DNA of 17,952 nt from positions 1 to 17,952 of the forward strand of contig PLTL01000156.1 of NCBI GenBank assembly GCA_003164475.1, in the 5' to 3' direction. This DNA is from Candidatus Dormiibacterota bacterium (GTDB lineage Bacteria; Chloroflexota; Dormibacteria; UBA8260; Bog-877). Each line of letters begins with the position of its first letter. Positions within the stretch are counted from its first letter, which is position 1. A program made the position numbers and the translations under genes. This document shows, one piece after another, positions 7,526-13,781 of the stretch. The notes beneath the pieces are model-generated. The model searched no databases. It was not told where the DNA came from and saw only the letters and a program-made list of their open reading frames with translations.

Positions 7526-8331
7526 TCGAGGGCTCCGTCAACGCCGCTTCCGTGCACATCCACTACCGGATCAACGGGAAGGGTCCGGAGACACTCGTCC
7601 TGGTCAATGGGGTGGGCGACGACCTGGAGGCGTGGGCCAACCAGCTTGACGACTTCGTGAGCGCCGGACTGCGGGTCATCACCTTCGACAATCGAGGCGT
7701 GGGGCTCTCCAGCCAGCCACCCGGTCCGTACAGCAGCGCCGAGATGGCCGCCGACCTCCACCTCCTCGCCACCGAGCTGGAACTGTCGCAGTTCCACCTC
7801 GCCGGGGTCTCGATGGGCGGGGGGATCGCCCAGGAGTATGCCATCGCCCACGGCAACCGCCTTCGCTCCCTAGTGCTCGCCAACACCTACGCGGCGCCGG
7901 ACCCGTTCACACGCGCAGCGTTCGAGAGCTGGGCCATCGTCGCCGAAGCGGCCGGAATGGCCGTCATGGTGCGCCAGCAGGCGCCCTGGATCTACAGCCC
8001 CACCTTCTATGAGCAGCACCCGGGGAGGATCGCGGAGCTGATCGGAGAGGCCCAGAAGAGCACCCAGCCCGCGGCGGCGTTCGCGGCCCAAACCGCGGCG
8101 CTCATCGACCACGATGCCCGCGTCAGAGTGCCGGCGATAACGACCCCGACGCTCGTGATCGCCGCGCACGACGACGTTATCATCAGCGAGGCTCTTTCCC
8201 GGCGCCTGTACGAGGCGCTTCCCGAAGCGACCTGGAGCGTCGTTCCAGGTGGCCACGCCGCGTTCTGGGAGGACCCGGCGCCGTGGAACCGTGCCGTTAT
8301 CGACTTCGTGAGGGCGCACGGCGCACTCTGA
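7522..8331 (+). CDS. Alpha/beta-fold hydrolase
   Basis: A 269-aa cytoplasmic alpha/beta hydrolase. The nucleophile elbow GVSMGG places the catalytic Ser at residue 97. The acid is D217 or D218 in AAHDDVII and the catalytic His is H245 in GGHAAFW. The oxyanion loop follows LVNGVGDD, and FDNRGVGLSS is the standard segment after strand 4. The ATG at 7522 overlaps the previous stop (ATGA), with GAGGA 7 nt upstream; an in-frame start 29 codons earlier lies inside the epimerase gene and adds an unrelated Arg-rich leader. Such enzymes cleave esters, lactones or C-C bonds. Within this operon it could open a lactone or release an acyl group from the imported carbohydrate. No signal peptide is visible, so it acts in the cytoplasm. 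Confidence 0.9.
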   Translation: MIEGSVNAASVHIHYRINGKGPETLVLVNGVGDDLEAWANQLDDFVSAGLRVITFDNRGVGLSSQPPGPYSSAEMAADLHLLATELELSQFHLAGVSMGGGIAQEYAIAHGNRLRSLVLANTYAAPDPFTRAAFESWAIVAEAAGMAVMVRQQAPWIYSPTFYEQHPGRIAELIGEAQKSTQPAAAFAAQTAALIDHDARVRVPAITTPTLVIAAHDDVIISEALSRRLYEALPEATWSVVPGGHAAFWEDPAPWNRAVIDFVRAHGAL

Positions 8332-8348
8332 TTCATGAGGAGCCAGTC

Positions 8349-9173
8349 ATGACCATGTCGGTGGAACAGAGGTTCGGAACGTCCAAGCCGGTGATCGCCA
8401 TGCTGCACTTCCCGGGTCTGCCCGGCCGGCCGCGCCACGACCGGAAGGCAGGGCGCCAGCGCCTCGTCGACGTGATCGGACGCGACCTCGAGGTGCTGCA
8501 GGACGCCGGCGTCGACGCCGTGCTCTTTTGCAACGAAGCTGACATCCCGTATCAACTCGTGGTCGGTCCGGAGATCCCGGCGGCGATGGCCGCCGTGATC
8601 GGCGAGCTGCGCCTGTCCATCCGCGTCCCCTACGGGGTCAACATCCTCTGGGACGCCAAGGCCAGCCTGGCGCTGGCTCGCGCCACCGGCGCCACATTCG
8701 TCCGCGAGGTCTTCACCGGCGTCTACGAGAGCGACATGGGCCTCATGGCGCCGGCGCTCGGCGACCTCGCCGCCTATCGCGACCAGATCGGCGCGTCGGA
8801 CGTCGCCATCTTCGACAACATCACCCCGGAGTTCAGCAGCTCGATCGGATCCCGGAGCGTGGCGGAGCGTGCCAAGAGCGCCAGTTTCCTGGGCGTCGAC
8901 GCCATCCTCATCAGCGGCCCCGAGGCAGGGGTTCCCTTCGCCATGAGCGATCTTCGGTCGGCAAAGGAGGCGGTCCCGCAGACGCCGGTGTTCGCCAACA
9001 CCGGAGTCCAGGCCGAGCAGCTGCCCGAGATCCTGGGCATCGCCGATGGCGTAATCGTGGGCACTAGCCTGAAGGTGGATGGCATCACCTGGAACCCCGT
9101 CGATCCCGCTCGGGCTCGCGAGATGATGGAGACGGCTCAGAAGATCCGCGCCTCGTCCCCCGTCACCGCTTGA
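8349..9173 (+). CDS. BtpA/SgcQ-family TIM-barrel protein, copy 2
   Basis: A 274-aa paralog of the protein at 3274-4095. A hand alignment without internal gaps gives about 160 identities over about 250 positions. Shared blocks include LFCNEAD, RATGA-FVREVFTGVYESD, NITPEF and AVPQTPV-ANTGV. Differences cluster in the N-terminal 35 residues and in positions following the shared blocks, for instance LVWDPI versus ILWDAK and LFTNITPEF versus IFDNITPEF. ATG 8349 is chosen because GAGGAG (8337-8342) lies 6 nt upstream; the longer in-frame start at 8283 would overlap the hydrolase gene. This is the only operon gene with a clear intergenic gap (17 bp) and its own strong SD, so it may be translated independently. 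The stop is shared with the HAD gene start (TTGA). The reaction is unknown; two copies suggest two related substrates or a hetero-oligomer. Confidence 0.9.
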   Translation: MTMSVEQRFGTSKPVIAMLHFPGLPGRPRHDRKAGRQRLVDVIGRDLEVLQDAGVDAVLFCNEADIPYQLVVGPEIPAAMAAVIGELRLSIRVPYGVNILWDAKASLALARATGATFVREVFTGVYESDMGLMAPALGDLAAYRDQIGASDVAIFDNITPEFSSSIGSRSVAERAKSASFLGVDAILISGPEAGVPFAMSDLRSAKEAVPQTPVFANTGVQAEQLPEILGIADGVIVGTSLKVDGITWNPVDPARAREMMETAQKIRASSPVTA

Positions 9174-9874
9174 GAGGACCCACCATCCAGGCGGTCGTCC
9201 TCGACATGGACGGGCTGCTCATCGACACCGAGCCGGTGTGGCGGGTGGCCGAGGTCGCCGTGTTCGGCGAGCTCGGCGTCGAGCTGACCGAGGAGGAGCT
9301 CCTGCGATCGATCGGCCGGACCATCGAGGCGGTGGTGCCGGGCTGGCGGCGCCGGGAGCCGGCCCCAATGAATGGAGCGCGCCGGCTGACCGACGCCGTG
9401 GTCGAGGAGCGGATCATCGAGCGCGTGGCGGCGGAGGTGACCGCCACCGGGGTGCCCATGCCGGGGGTGACCACCACCATCGCCCTGCTCCGGTGCCTGG
9501 GGCTCCCGGTCGCCATCGCCTCTGGGTCACCGCGGCGGATGATCGAGGTGGTGACGGAGAGATTGGGCCTGGGGTGGATCGAGGTGCGCTGCTCTGCCAT
9601 GGAAGAGCCCCGGAGCAAGCCCGCCCCCGACGTCTATCTCACCGCGGCCCGGTGCCTGGGGGTGAGGCCGGATCGCTGCCTGGCGATCGAGGACTCGCCC
9701 AGCGGGGTGCGGGCGGCGAAGGCGGCGGGGATGCGCTGCATCGCCGTGCCAGACCCGCTGCTCGCGGGAGACCCGGCGTACGCGGAGGCCGACGTGGTGC
9801 TGAACGCGCTGACCGAGCTTGATGAGGGGGTGCTTCGATCCGTGGGGTGGGGGCGCGTTCCGGAGGCGGGGTGA
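9170..9874 (+). CDS. HAD-superfamily (subfamily IA) sugar-phosphate phosphatase or phosphomutase-like protein
   Basis: A 234-aa cytoplasmic HAD hydrolase. Motif I DMDGLLIDTEP has nucleophile D12 and acid D14; motif II is S118 or S120 in ASGSP; motif III is K150 (RSKPAPD); motif IV is E174/D175 in IEDSPSG. The C1 cap and the SPSGV/AAKAAGM region resemble beta-phosphoglucomutase and 2-deoxyglucose-6-phosphatase-type enzymes. No ATG or GTG precedes motif I in frame, so the start must be TTG 9170, overlapping the upstream TGA (TTGA). Translation therefore depends on coupling to the BtpA-like gene. It is the last gene of the operon. It may dephosphorylate a pathway intermediate or a toxic side product; a mutase role is an alternative. 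Confidence 0.9.
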   Translation: MRGPTIQAVVLDMDGLLIDTEPVWRVAEVAVFGELGVELTEEELLRSIGRTIEAVVPGWRRREPAPMNGARRLTDAVVEERIIERVAAEVTATGVPMPGVTTTIALLRCLGLPVAIASGSPRRMIEVVTERLGLGWIEVRCSAMEEPRSKPAPDVYLTAARCLGVRPDRCLAIEDSPSGVRAAKAAGMRCIAVPDPLLAGDPAYAEADVVLNALTELDEGVLRSVGWGRVPEAG

Positions 9875-9904
9875 GGGTGACCGGGCACCGTGCCTTGCGC
9901 GAGG

Positions 9905-10198
9905 CTAGCCGAGGTCGGCGAGCAGGCCGCTGCGCGGGGCGAGCAGGGTCCACCCCCGCAGCGATTCGCCCACCCGCGCGCGGTCGGTTGCGATCACCAC
10001 CCGCCCGCCGATCCCCCACACCTCCACCTGGCCGTCCGTGAGGTTGACGGCAAGCGCGTTCGCCGTCCCGCGCCGCCAGGCCAGTACGCCCGCCGGTGAC
10101 ACCAGCCAGGTCATCTCGCCACGGCGTAGCTCGTCGCGGCCCGCCCGCGCCGCGAGCAGGTCGTGGCATCGCCGCCGCCTCCCGAAGAGTGTGGGCAT
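9905..10198 (-). pseudogene. C-terminal remnant of a GH13 (alpha-glucosidase-like) gene
   Basis: A 97-codon leftward frame whose last 75 residues look like the C-terminal beta-sandwich domain of GH13 alpha-glucosidases: GEMTWLVSPAGVLAWRRG, NALAVNLTDGQVEVW, then a TDRARVGE segment and a hydrophobic end. This is the order seen at the end of oligo-1,6-glucosidase or trehalose-synthase-like enzymes (DUF3459-type), which are about 500 aa. The catalytic barrel is absent: none of its motifs occurs upstream in any frame. An AGGAGG directly abuts the GTG/ATG at 10201/10198 (2 nt spacing), too close for good initiation. Best read as the 3' leftover of a deleted gene; a small expressed domain is possible but less likely. 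The parent family is recalled from pattern, not aligned. Confidence 0.55.
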
Positions 10199-10265
10199 CA
10201 CCTCCTCTGTCCCGCCCTATGATGGCAGTGCGGTCTGCGCGTCTTCGATTGAGCGGCGACCAGGT

Positions 10266-10583
10266 TTACCCAGCGTCAACGAGGGTGAGGAGCATGATGG
10301 TCGGATCGCGCGCGGTAAGACTATGAGGTGTTCCTGGCTCCATGTGAAGCCAGAAACCGGGTTCCGCGTTTAGCTCCGCGCCATCCGCGATGAACTCAAG
10401 TCGACCTTTCATGACCTGGACGATCGCCGTGCGAGATGCCTGATGCTCGGTCAGTCCTTCTCCTGCGGCGAATCCAAAGACCGTAACCTCTTTCTGGCTG
10501 TCGCGGAAGATCACGCGCGAAACAACGGCACCGGCCTGAATATCGACCGCGGAAGCGACGTCCGAAAGTACGAAGTGTGCCAT
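10266..10583 (-). CDS. Small single-domain cupin protein
   Basis: A 105-aa protein with the cupin fold: a first motif region around GEGLTEHQ (E46, H47) ending at VMKGRLEF with the conserved Gly 60, and a second around WLHMEPGTPHSL (H87). Fewer His ligands than usual remain, so metal binding may be weak. ATG 10583 is chosen over the in-frame start at 10781 because GGGAG lies 7 nt upstream and the longer leader is Arg-rich and lacks cupin features. Family members of this size are often small-molecule isomerases, sensors or orphan binding proteins, so the role cannot be fixed. It follows the hydroxyacid dehydrogenase on the same strand after 178 bp; co-transcription is possible but not certain. 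Confidence 0.8.
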   Translation of the reverse strand: MAHFVLSDVASAVDIQAGAVVSRVIFRDSQKEVTVFGFAAGEGLTEHQASRTAIVQVMKGRLEFIADGAELNAEPGFWLHMEPGTPHSLTARDPTIMLLTLVDAG

Positions 10584-10761
10584 TGGGATCTCCCTTGCTG
10601 TGCTCCCCACCGATTCCATACCAGTATTCTTGTCGGAAGGGAATGTCGTTGACCCGTCCGGTCGAAGACGGAGGTCGTCCAACGTCTCGTGTAGGTCGCC
10701 TGGGCCTACTCCGCCGCCTATCTTGCCGGAGTTCTTCGCCGACCTACTCCTCGCCCCGCGG

Positions 10762-11784
10762 TCACGCCTCGTCACCGGCAATGGCGTTCAGCGGAGTTCC
10801 GGATAGGAAACTCCGGATGTTGAGTGCCGTGACGTCCAGGATGCGGTCGATCGCTTCGCGGCTGTACCAGGCCATGTGCGGGGTGAGGATCACATTCTCA
10901 TGCCGGGCCAGGGCGTGCCCGGTGAGCAGCTGCCGCATCCGTTCCTCCGTCTCGGGAATGTGGAACATCTGCCTTTCTTCCATGAGCAGCTCCTCGCCCT
11001 CGATGACGTCCAGACCGGCACCTCCCAGCCGGCCGCTCTCGAGCGCCTCCAGGAGCGCAGCCGTGTCCACCAGGGCGCCCCGCGCGGTGTTGATGAGCAG
11101 CGCTCCGGGCTTCATCATCATCAGGCGGTCACGGTCGATGAGGTGATGCGTCTCCGGCCGGTAGGGGACGTGCAGGGTGATGACGTCGGAGCTGGTCAGC
11201 AGCTCGTCGAGCGAGACGTAGCGGAACCCCAGCACCTCGGCGAGCAGAGGGTGGGGGTGGGCGTCATAGGCGAGCACTTCCATGCCGAAAGCACGGCCGA
11301 TGCGGATGACATGGAGGCCGATGTTGCCGGCACCGACTACCCCCAAGGTCTTAGAGCGCAGGTCGGAACCCATCAGGCCGCCCAGCGAGAAATCTCCGTG
11401 CGAGATCCGCCGGGTCACGACACCCAGGCGCCTGGAGAGGGCGAGGATGAGGCTGAAGGCGTGCTCGGCGACGGTATTCTCACCGTAGGTGGGGACGTTC
11501 GAGACGGTGATGCCCCGCTCCTGGCAGGCACCGAGGTCGATGTGGTCGTACCCGGTCGAGCGTGTGGCGATCAGTCGTACGTTGGCCATGCTCTCGATGA
11601 GGGTGCGGCTCACCTGCGAGCGGATGAAGACCGACACCACGGTCGCCTCGCCCACCTGGTCAACGGTCTCGTCGGAGAGCACCTGCTCGACGAATCGGCA
11701 CTCCACGCCTGGGAGGGCGGCACGTAGCCGGCCCTCCTGGCCGGCCTCGGCTTCGAAGACGACCACAGGAGCCTTCTCGTTCAT
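10762..11784 (-). CDS. NAD-dependent D-2-hydroxyacid dehydrogenase, D-lactate dehydrogenase-like
   Basis: A 340-aa cytoplasmic oxidoreductase interconverting a D-2-hydroxyacid and its 2-oxoacid. Segments in order: substrate loop RSTGYDHID (75-83), YGENTVAEHAF, the Rossmann fingerprint GAGNIG (151-156), catalytic Arg 235 in NTARGA, Asp 259 and Glu 262/264 in DVIEGE, and the catalytic His 303 in TPHMAW. All catalytic positions are present. The insert between Glu and His (LMEERQMF to RMRQLLTGH) resembles the D-lactate dehydrogenase branch. Start ATG 11784 overlaps the stop of the upstream 107-aa gene (ATGA). A GGGAGG lies about 15 nt upstream, rather far, so translation probably relies on coupling. 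The likely substrate is lactate or a sugar-derived hydroxyacid. Confidence 0.92.
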   Translation of the reverse strand: MNEKAPVVVFEAEAGQEGRLRAALPGVECRFVEQVLSDETVDQVGEATVVSVFIRSQVSRTLIESMANVRLIATRSTGYDHIDLGACQERGITVSNVPTYGENTVAEHAFSLILALSRRLGVVTRRISHGDFSLGGLMGSDLRSKTLGVVGAGNIGLHVIRIGRAFGMEVLAYDAHPHPLLAEVLGFRYVSLDELLTSSDVITLHVPYRPETHHLIDRDRLMMMKPGALLINTARGALVDTAALLEALESGRLGGAGLDVIEGEELLMEERQMFHIPETEERMRQLLTGHALARHENVILTPHMAWYSREAIDRILDVTALNIRSFLSGTPLNAIAGDEA

Positions 11785-12104
11785 GACTGCGAGCCAAGAC
11801 CTCCCATAGCTGCGGACGTTGCACTCACCGTGGTTGGGCCGGTGGAGACACAGCCGCCTTCTCGTGCTGGAAACAGCCCTTGAGAAGGTCGGTATTGTGA
11901 GGCATCGAGGATGAGACGTCGGACCCCACTTGTTACGGTCCGGTACTCGACTCGTATCTCACGCGTCTCGTCACTGATCTCCTTGACGGGTGCTTCCCGC
12001 CAGATACCCGCCACGTAGCATTGCACTGTCCGCGGCGATGCGAGACGGTGCCAGCCGTGACCGTGCAGTTGTGCACTCACTCTATCCTGCTCATTGAAAC
12101 TCAT
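11781..12104 (-). CDS. Unrecognised 107-aa protein coupled to the hydroxyacid dehydrogenase
   Basis: I do not recognise a family. The frame is judged real because ATG 12104 has a near-perfect SD, GGAGGTGA (12120-12113 on this strand), 8 nt upstream, and because its TGA overlaps the dehydrogenase ATG. The N-terminal 80 residues have balanced composition and a probable all-beta pattern: HGWHRLASPRTVQCYVAGIW, then TREIRVEYRTVTSG and RRLILDASQYRP. The last 25 residues are rich in Gly, Ser, Thr and Ala and look disordered. There is no signal peptide, membrane segment or obvious metal motif; one Cys occurs in the body and one in the tail. It may be a small accessory or regulatory subunit of the dehydrogenase; that is inference from coupling alone. 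It is the first gene of the leftward unit under the inverted repeat at 12142-12162. Confidence 0.6.
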   Translation of the reverse strand: MSFNEQDRVSAQLHGHGWHRLASPRTVQCYVAGIWREAPVKEISDETREIRVEYRTVTSGVRRLILDASQYRPSQGLFPAREGGCVSTGPTTVSATSAAMGGLGSQS

Positions 12105-12112
12105 TAATGGCG

Positions 12113-12120
12113 TCACCTCC
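12113..12120 (-). promoter_or_regulatory. Strong ribosome binding site deciding the 12104 start
   Basis: GGAGGTGA on the minus strand matches the anti-Shine-Dalgarno over eight bases and sits 8 nt before ATG 12104. It rules out the longer in-frame start at 12122, whose ATG partly overlaps this element. Confidence 0.75.
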
Positions 12121-12141
12121 ATGACGCGCCAGTCGGATCCT

Positions 12142-12162
12142 TATGGGCTGGATTTGCCCATA
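12142..12162. promoter_or_regulatory. Perfect inverted repeat, candidate operator
   Basis: TATGGGC (12142-12148) and GCCCATA (12156-12162) are exact inverted copies around a 7-bp AT-rich centre, giving a 21-bp dyad, the size of a dimeric repressor site. It lies 22 bp upstream of the SD of the 107-aa gene, where a promoter is expected. No convincing -35/-10 pair was found around it. The rest of 12105-12294 shows no gene. Confidence 0.5.
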
Positions 12163-12294
12163 GCTCGGACAGGGCTGCGCGCGTTACCAGCCGGCGACCG
12201 GCCGCCATGTTCGCGGGCCGGCCAGAAAGCCGTGATGATGGCCCCGTGCCGGCTTTGCCGGACCGCACCTGGTACCGCCGAGCTCATCGCGATG

Positions 12295-12978
12295 TCAGCT
12301 GGCGAGGCGGCTGACACATAGGGTGGGTGTCACCAGCGGCTCGAGGGTCGCGCCGTCAGCGGGGAGCCCCAGCTCCTCCAGCGCCCCTTTGATGAGTCCG
12401 AGATGTGCCGAGCAGATCACCGACCGGTGCTCGATGGCGAGGTCCAGGAAGGGGCAGCGGTGGAGCAGGATGCGACGGCCCTCACGCCCGCCCGCCGGCT
12501 CCGGTTCGAAGCCCAGCTGGTTGAGGAGCTCAACGACTCGGCTCTCCGCCTCCCGACGGCCCAGGCGCTCCAGTGGTCGCGGCCGCTCAACGAGGGAGCG
12601 CCCCCAGGCTCGCCCAGTGGCCTCGGCCGCGCTGGCCGGACGGTGCACCGAGCTCTCGACCATAGAGGCGAGGATTCCGGCGAGCAGATGGTAGCCATCG
12701 CCGCCGCCCGCCTCCGTCTGGCCGCTCTTCCGGTAGATGACCCGGGGGCGGCCACGCACGGTTCGCGGCTCGGCCTCCCGGACGACGAGCCCCGCCTCGA
12801 CCAGCATCTCGAGGTGCTGGCGGGCCGTGGACTGGTGGAGGCCCACCTCGTCACCGGCGTCGGCGGCGCTGAGCCCGGCCGGCTGGGCCCGGATCACCTC
12901 GAGGAGGCGAAGCCGGCTCACCTCGGCAAGAGCCTGGTGAGCCCGGGCGAGGTCGTCCGGACGGGCTGCGTACCTCAC
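12295..12978 (-). CDS. COG2345/SufR-like winged-helix regulator with C-terminal cysteines
   Basis: A 227-aa regulator. The N-terminus is an ArsR-type winged helix: SRLRLLEVIRAQPAGLS, then GLHQSTARQHLEMLVEAGLV (about 46-65) and the wing RGRPRVIY. The C-terminal domain has the family pattern HRCPFLDLA...ICSAHLGLIKGALEELG, with C175, C189 and a late C221 in TPTLC. In SufR-like relatives such cysteines hold an Fe-S cluster; here only three are present, so cluster binding is inferred. Start GTG 12978: a perfect TATAAT ends 6 nt upstream and no SD exists, which suggests a leaderless message. It is divergent from a hemerythrin-DUF2249 gene and probably controls it, in response to iron, oxygen or nitric oxide. 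Confidence 0.85.
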   Translation of the reverse strand: MRYAARPDDLARAHQALAEVSRLRLLEVIRAQPAGLSAADAGDEVGLHQSTARQHLEMLVEAGLVVREAEPRTVRGRPRVIYRKSGQTEAGGGDGYHLLAGILASMVESSVHRPASAAEATGRAWGRSLVERPRPLERLGRREAESRVVELLNQLGFEPEPAGGREGRRILLHRCPFLDLAIEHRSVICSAHLGLIKGALEELGLPADGATLEPLVTPTLCVSRLAS

Positions 12979-12984
12979 GCGCCG

Positions 12985-12990
12985 ATTATA
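12985..12990 (-). promoter_or_regulatory. TATAAT -10 box of a probable leaderless transcript
   Basis: On the minus strand TATAAT (12990-12985) is followed by CGGCGC and then GTG 12978, so transcription should start at or within a base or two of the start codon. No good -35 is seen. CGATTA occurs twice nearby (12983-12988 and 13002-13007, plus strand), and TATAG/CTATA flank the region (12987 and 13015); either could mark a regulator site. Confidence 0.55.
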
Positions 12991-13040
12991 GCGTAGAGTC
13001 TCGATTAGAAATGACTATAGCCACGGAAAAGGAGAGCACC

Positions 13041-13763
13041 ATGGCTGCCGACGGCGCCACTGCAAGCCCGATCGATGCGATCGCCGCGCACCACGCTGAG
13101 ATGGAGGTGGAGCTGCGCCGCCGCGTCAACGACCTGGTCGCCATCGTCTCTCGTGGCGACCCCTCCGACCCCGCCGCGGTGGCGGTCCTCGACTACCTCC
13201 AAACCACCATCCTGCCCCACGCCGCCTCCGAAGAGGCGACGCTGTACGCGGCGGCCGCGCGGTTTGAGCCCCGGCTGATTGAGAGCTTGGTGGCCGAGCA
13301 TCGGGCCTTGGGCGATCTGATCTCGGAGTTGGCGGAGGTGAGCGAGCCCGTGAGCAGCGTGGCAACGGCGGGCGCCATCGCCGCGCTCTTCGCCATCCAT
13401 GTGGCCAAGGAGAACGACTTCGTCCTCCCCGCCCTCATCGAGGGGGCGCCGGGTGAGGTCCCCGGAGTCCTGGCTTCGATGCACGCGGAGTTCGAGCGCC
13501 AGGTCGGGCCGGGTGGCGCCACCCTCGACGTCCGGGGGATCCCCCATGGCGTTCGCCACGCCCAGATCTTCAACCGGCTGGAGGCGCTCGCCTCCGGTGA
13601 GGCGCTGATCATTGTCAGCGACCACGACCCGGTGCGGCTCCGCGGCCAGCTCCTAGCCGAGCATCCTGGCCAGTTCGAATGGGAGGCGCTGGAGCACGGG
13701 CCCGAGGTCTGGCGAGTGCGGATCGGCCGCTCGGCGGCCGTCTCGGTGTCGCCTTCGCCGTGA
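13041..13763 (+). CDS. Hemerythrin (HHE) domain - DUF2249 fusion protein
   Basis: A 240-aa cytoplasmic protein with two domains. Residues about 10-135 form a four-helix hemerythrin-like bundle with a full set of candidate diiron ligands: H17/H18, H60 and E64 (HAASE), H87 (AEHRAL), H120 and E124 (HVAKE). Residues about 162-230 match DUF2249: LDVRGIPHGVRHAQIF, SDHDP, and GPEVWRVRIGR. ATG 13041 is chosen because AAGGAG lies 6 nt upstream; the in-frame ATG at 13011 lies in the promoter region and has no SD. Hemerythrin and DUF2249 proteins often accompany denitrification or nitric-oxide response genes. It likely binds O2 or NO or handles iron. It is divergent from the cysteine-bearing regulator and convergent with the next gene (18-bp gap). 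Confidence 0.88.
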   Translation: MAADGATASPIDAIAAHHAEMEVELRRRVNDLVAIVSRGDPSDPAAVAVLDYLQTTILPHAASEEATLYAAAARFEPRLIESLVAEHRALGDLISELAEVSEPVSSVATAGAIAALFAIHVAKENDFVLPALIEGAPGEVPGVLASMHAEFERQVGPGGATLDVRGIPHGVRHAQIFNRLEALASGEALIIVSDHDPVRLRGQLLAEHPGQFEWEALEHGPEVWRVRIGRSAAVSVSPSP

Positions 13764-13781
13764 AGCTGCGGGCGCCGCGGC

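Noticed and set aside
9885..9910. Hairpin-like GCCTTGCGCGAGGC after the operon
   Set aside because: Stem of only 4-5 bp with a wobble and no T-run; not a supportable terminator.
10705..10750. CCTACTCC repeated at 10705-10712 and 10743-10750
   Set aside because: Only two 8-bp copies with a 38-bp period and no matching promoter; may be chance. No other structure is seen in 10584-10761.
13011..13040. Earlier in-frame ATG (13011) for the hemerythrin protein
   Set aside because: No SD, lies in the promoter region; ATG 13041 has AAGGAG at ideal spacing.
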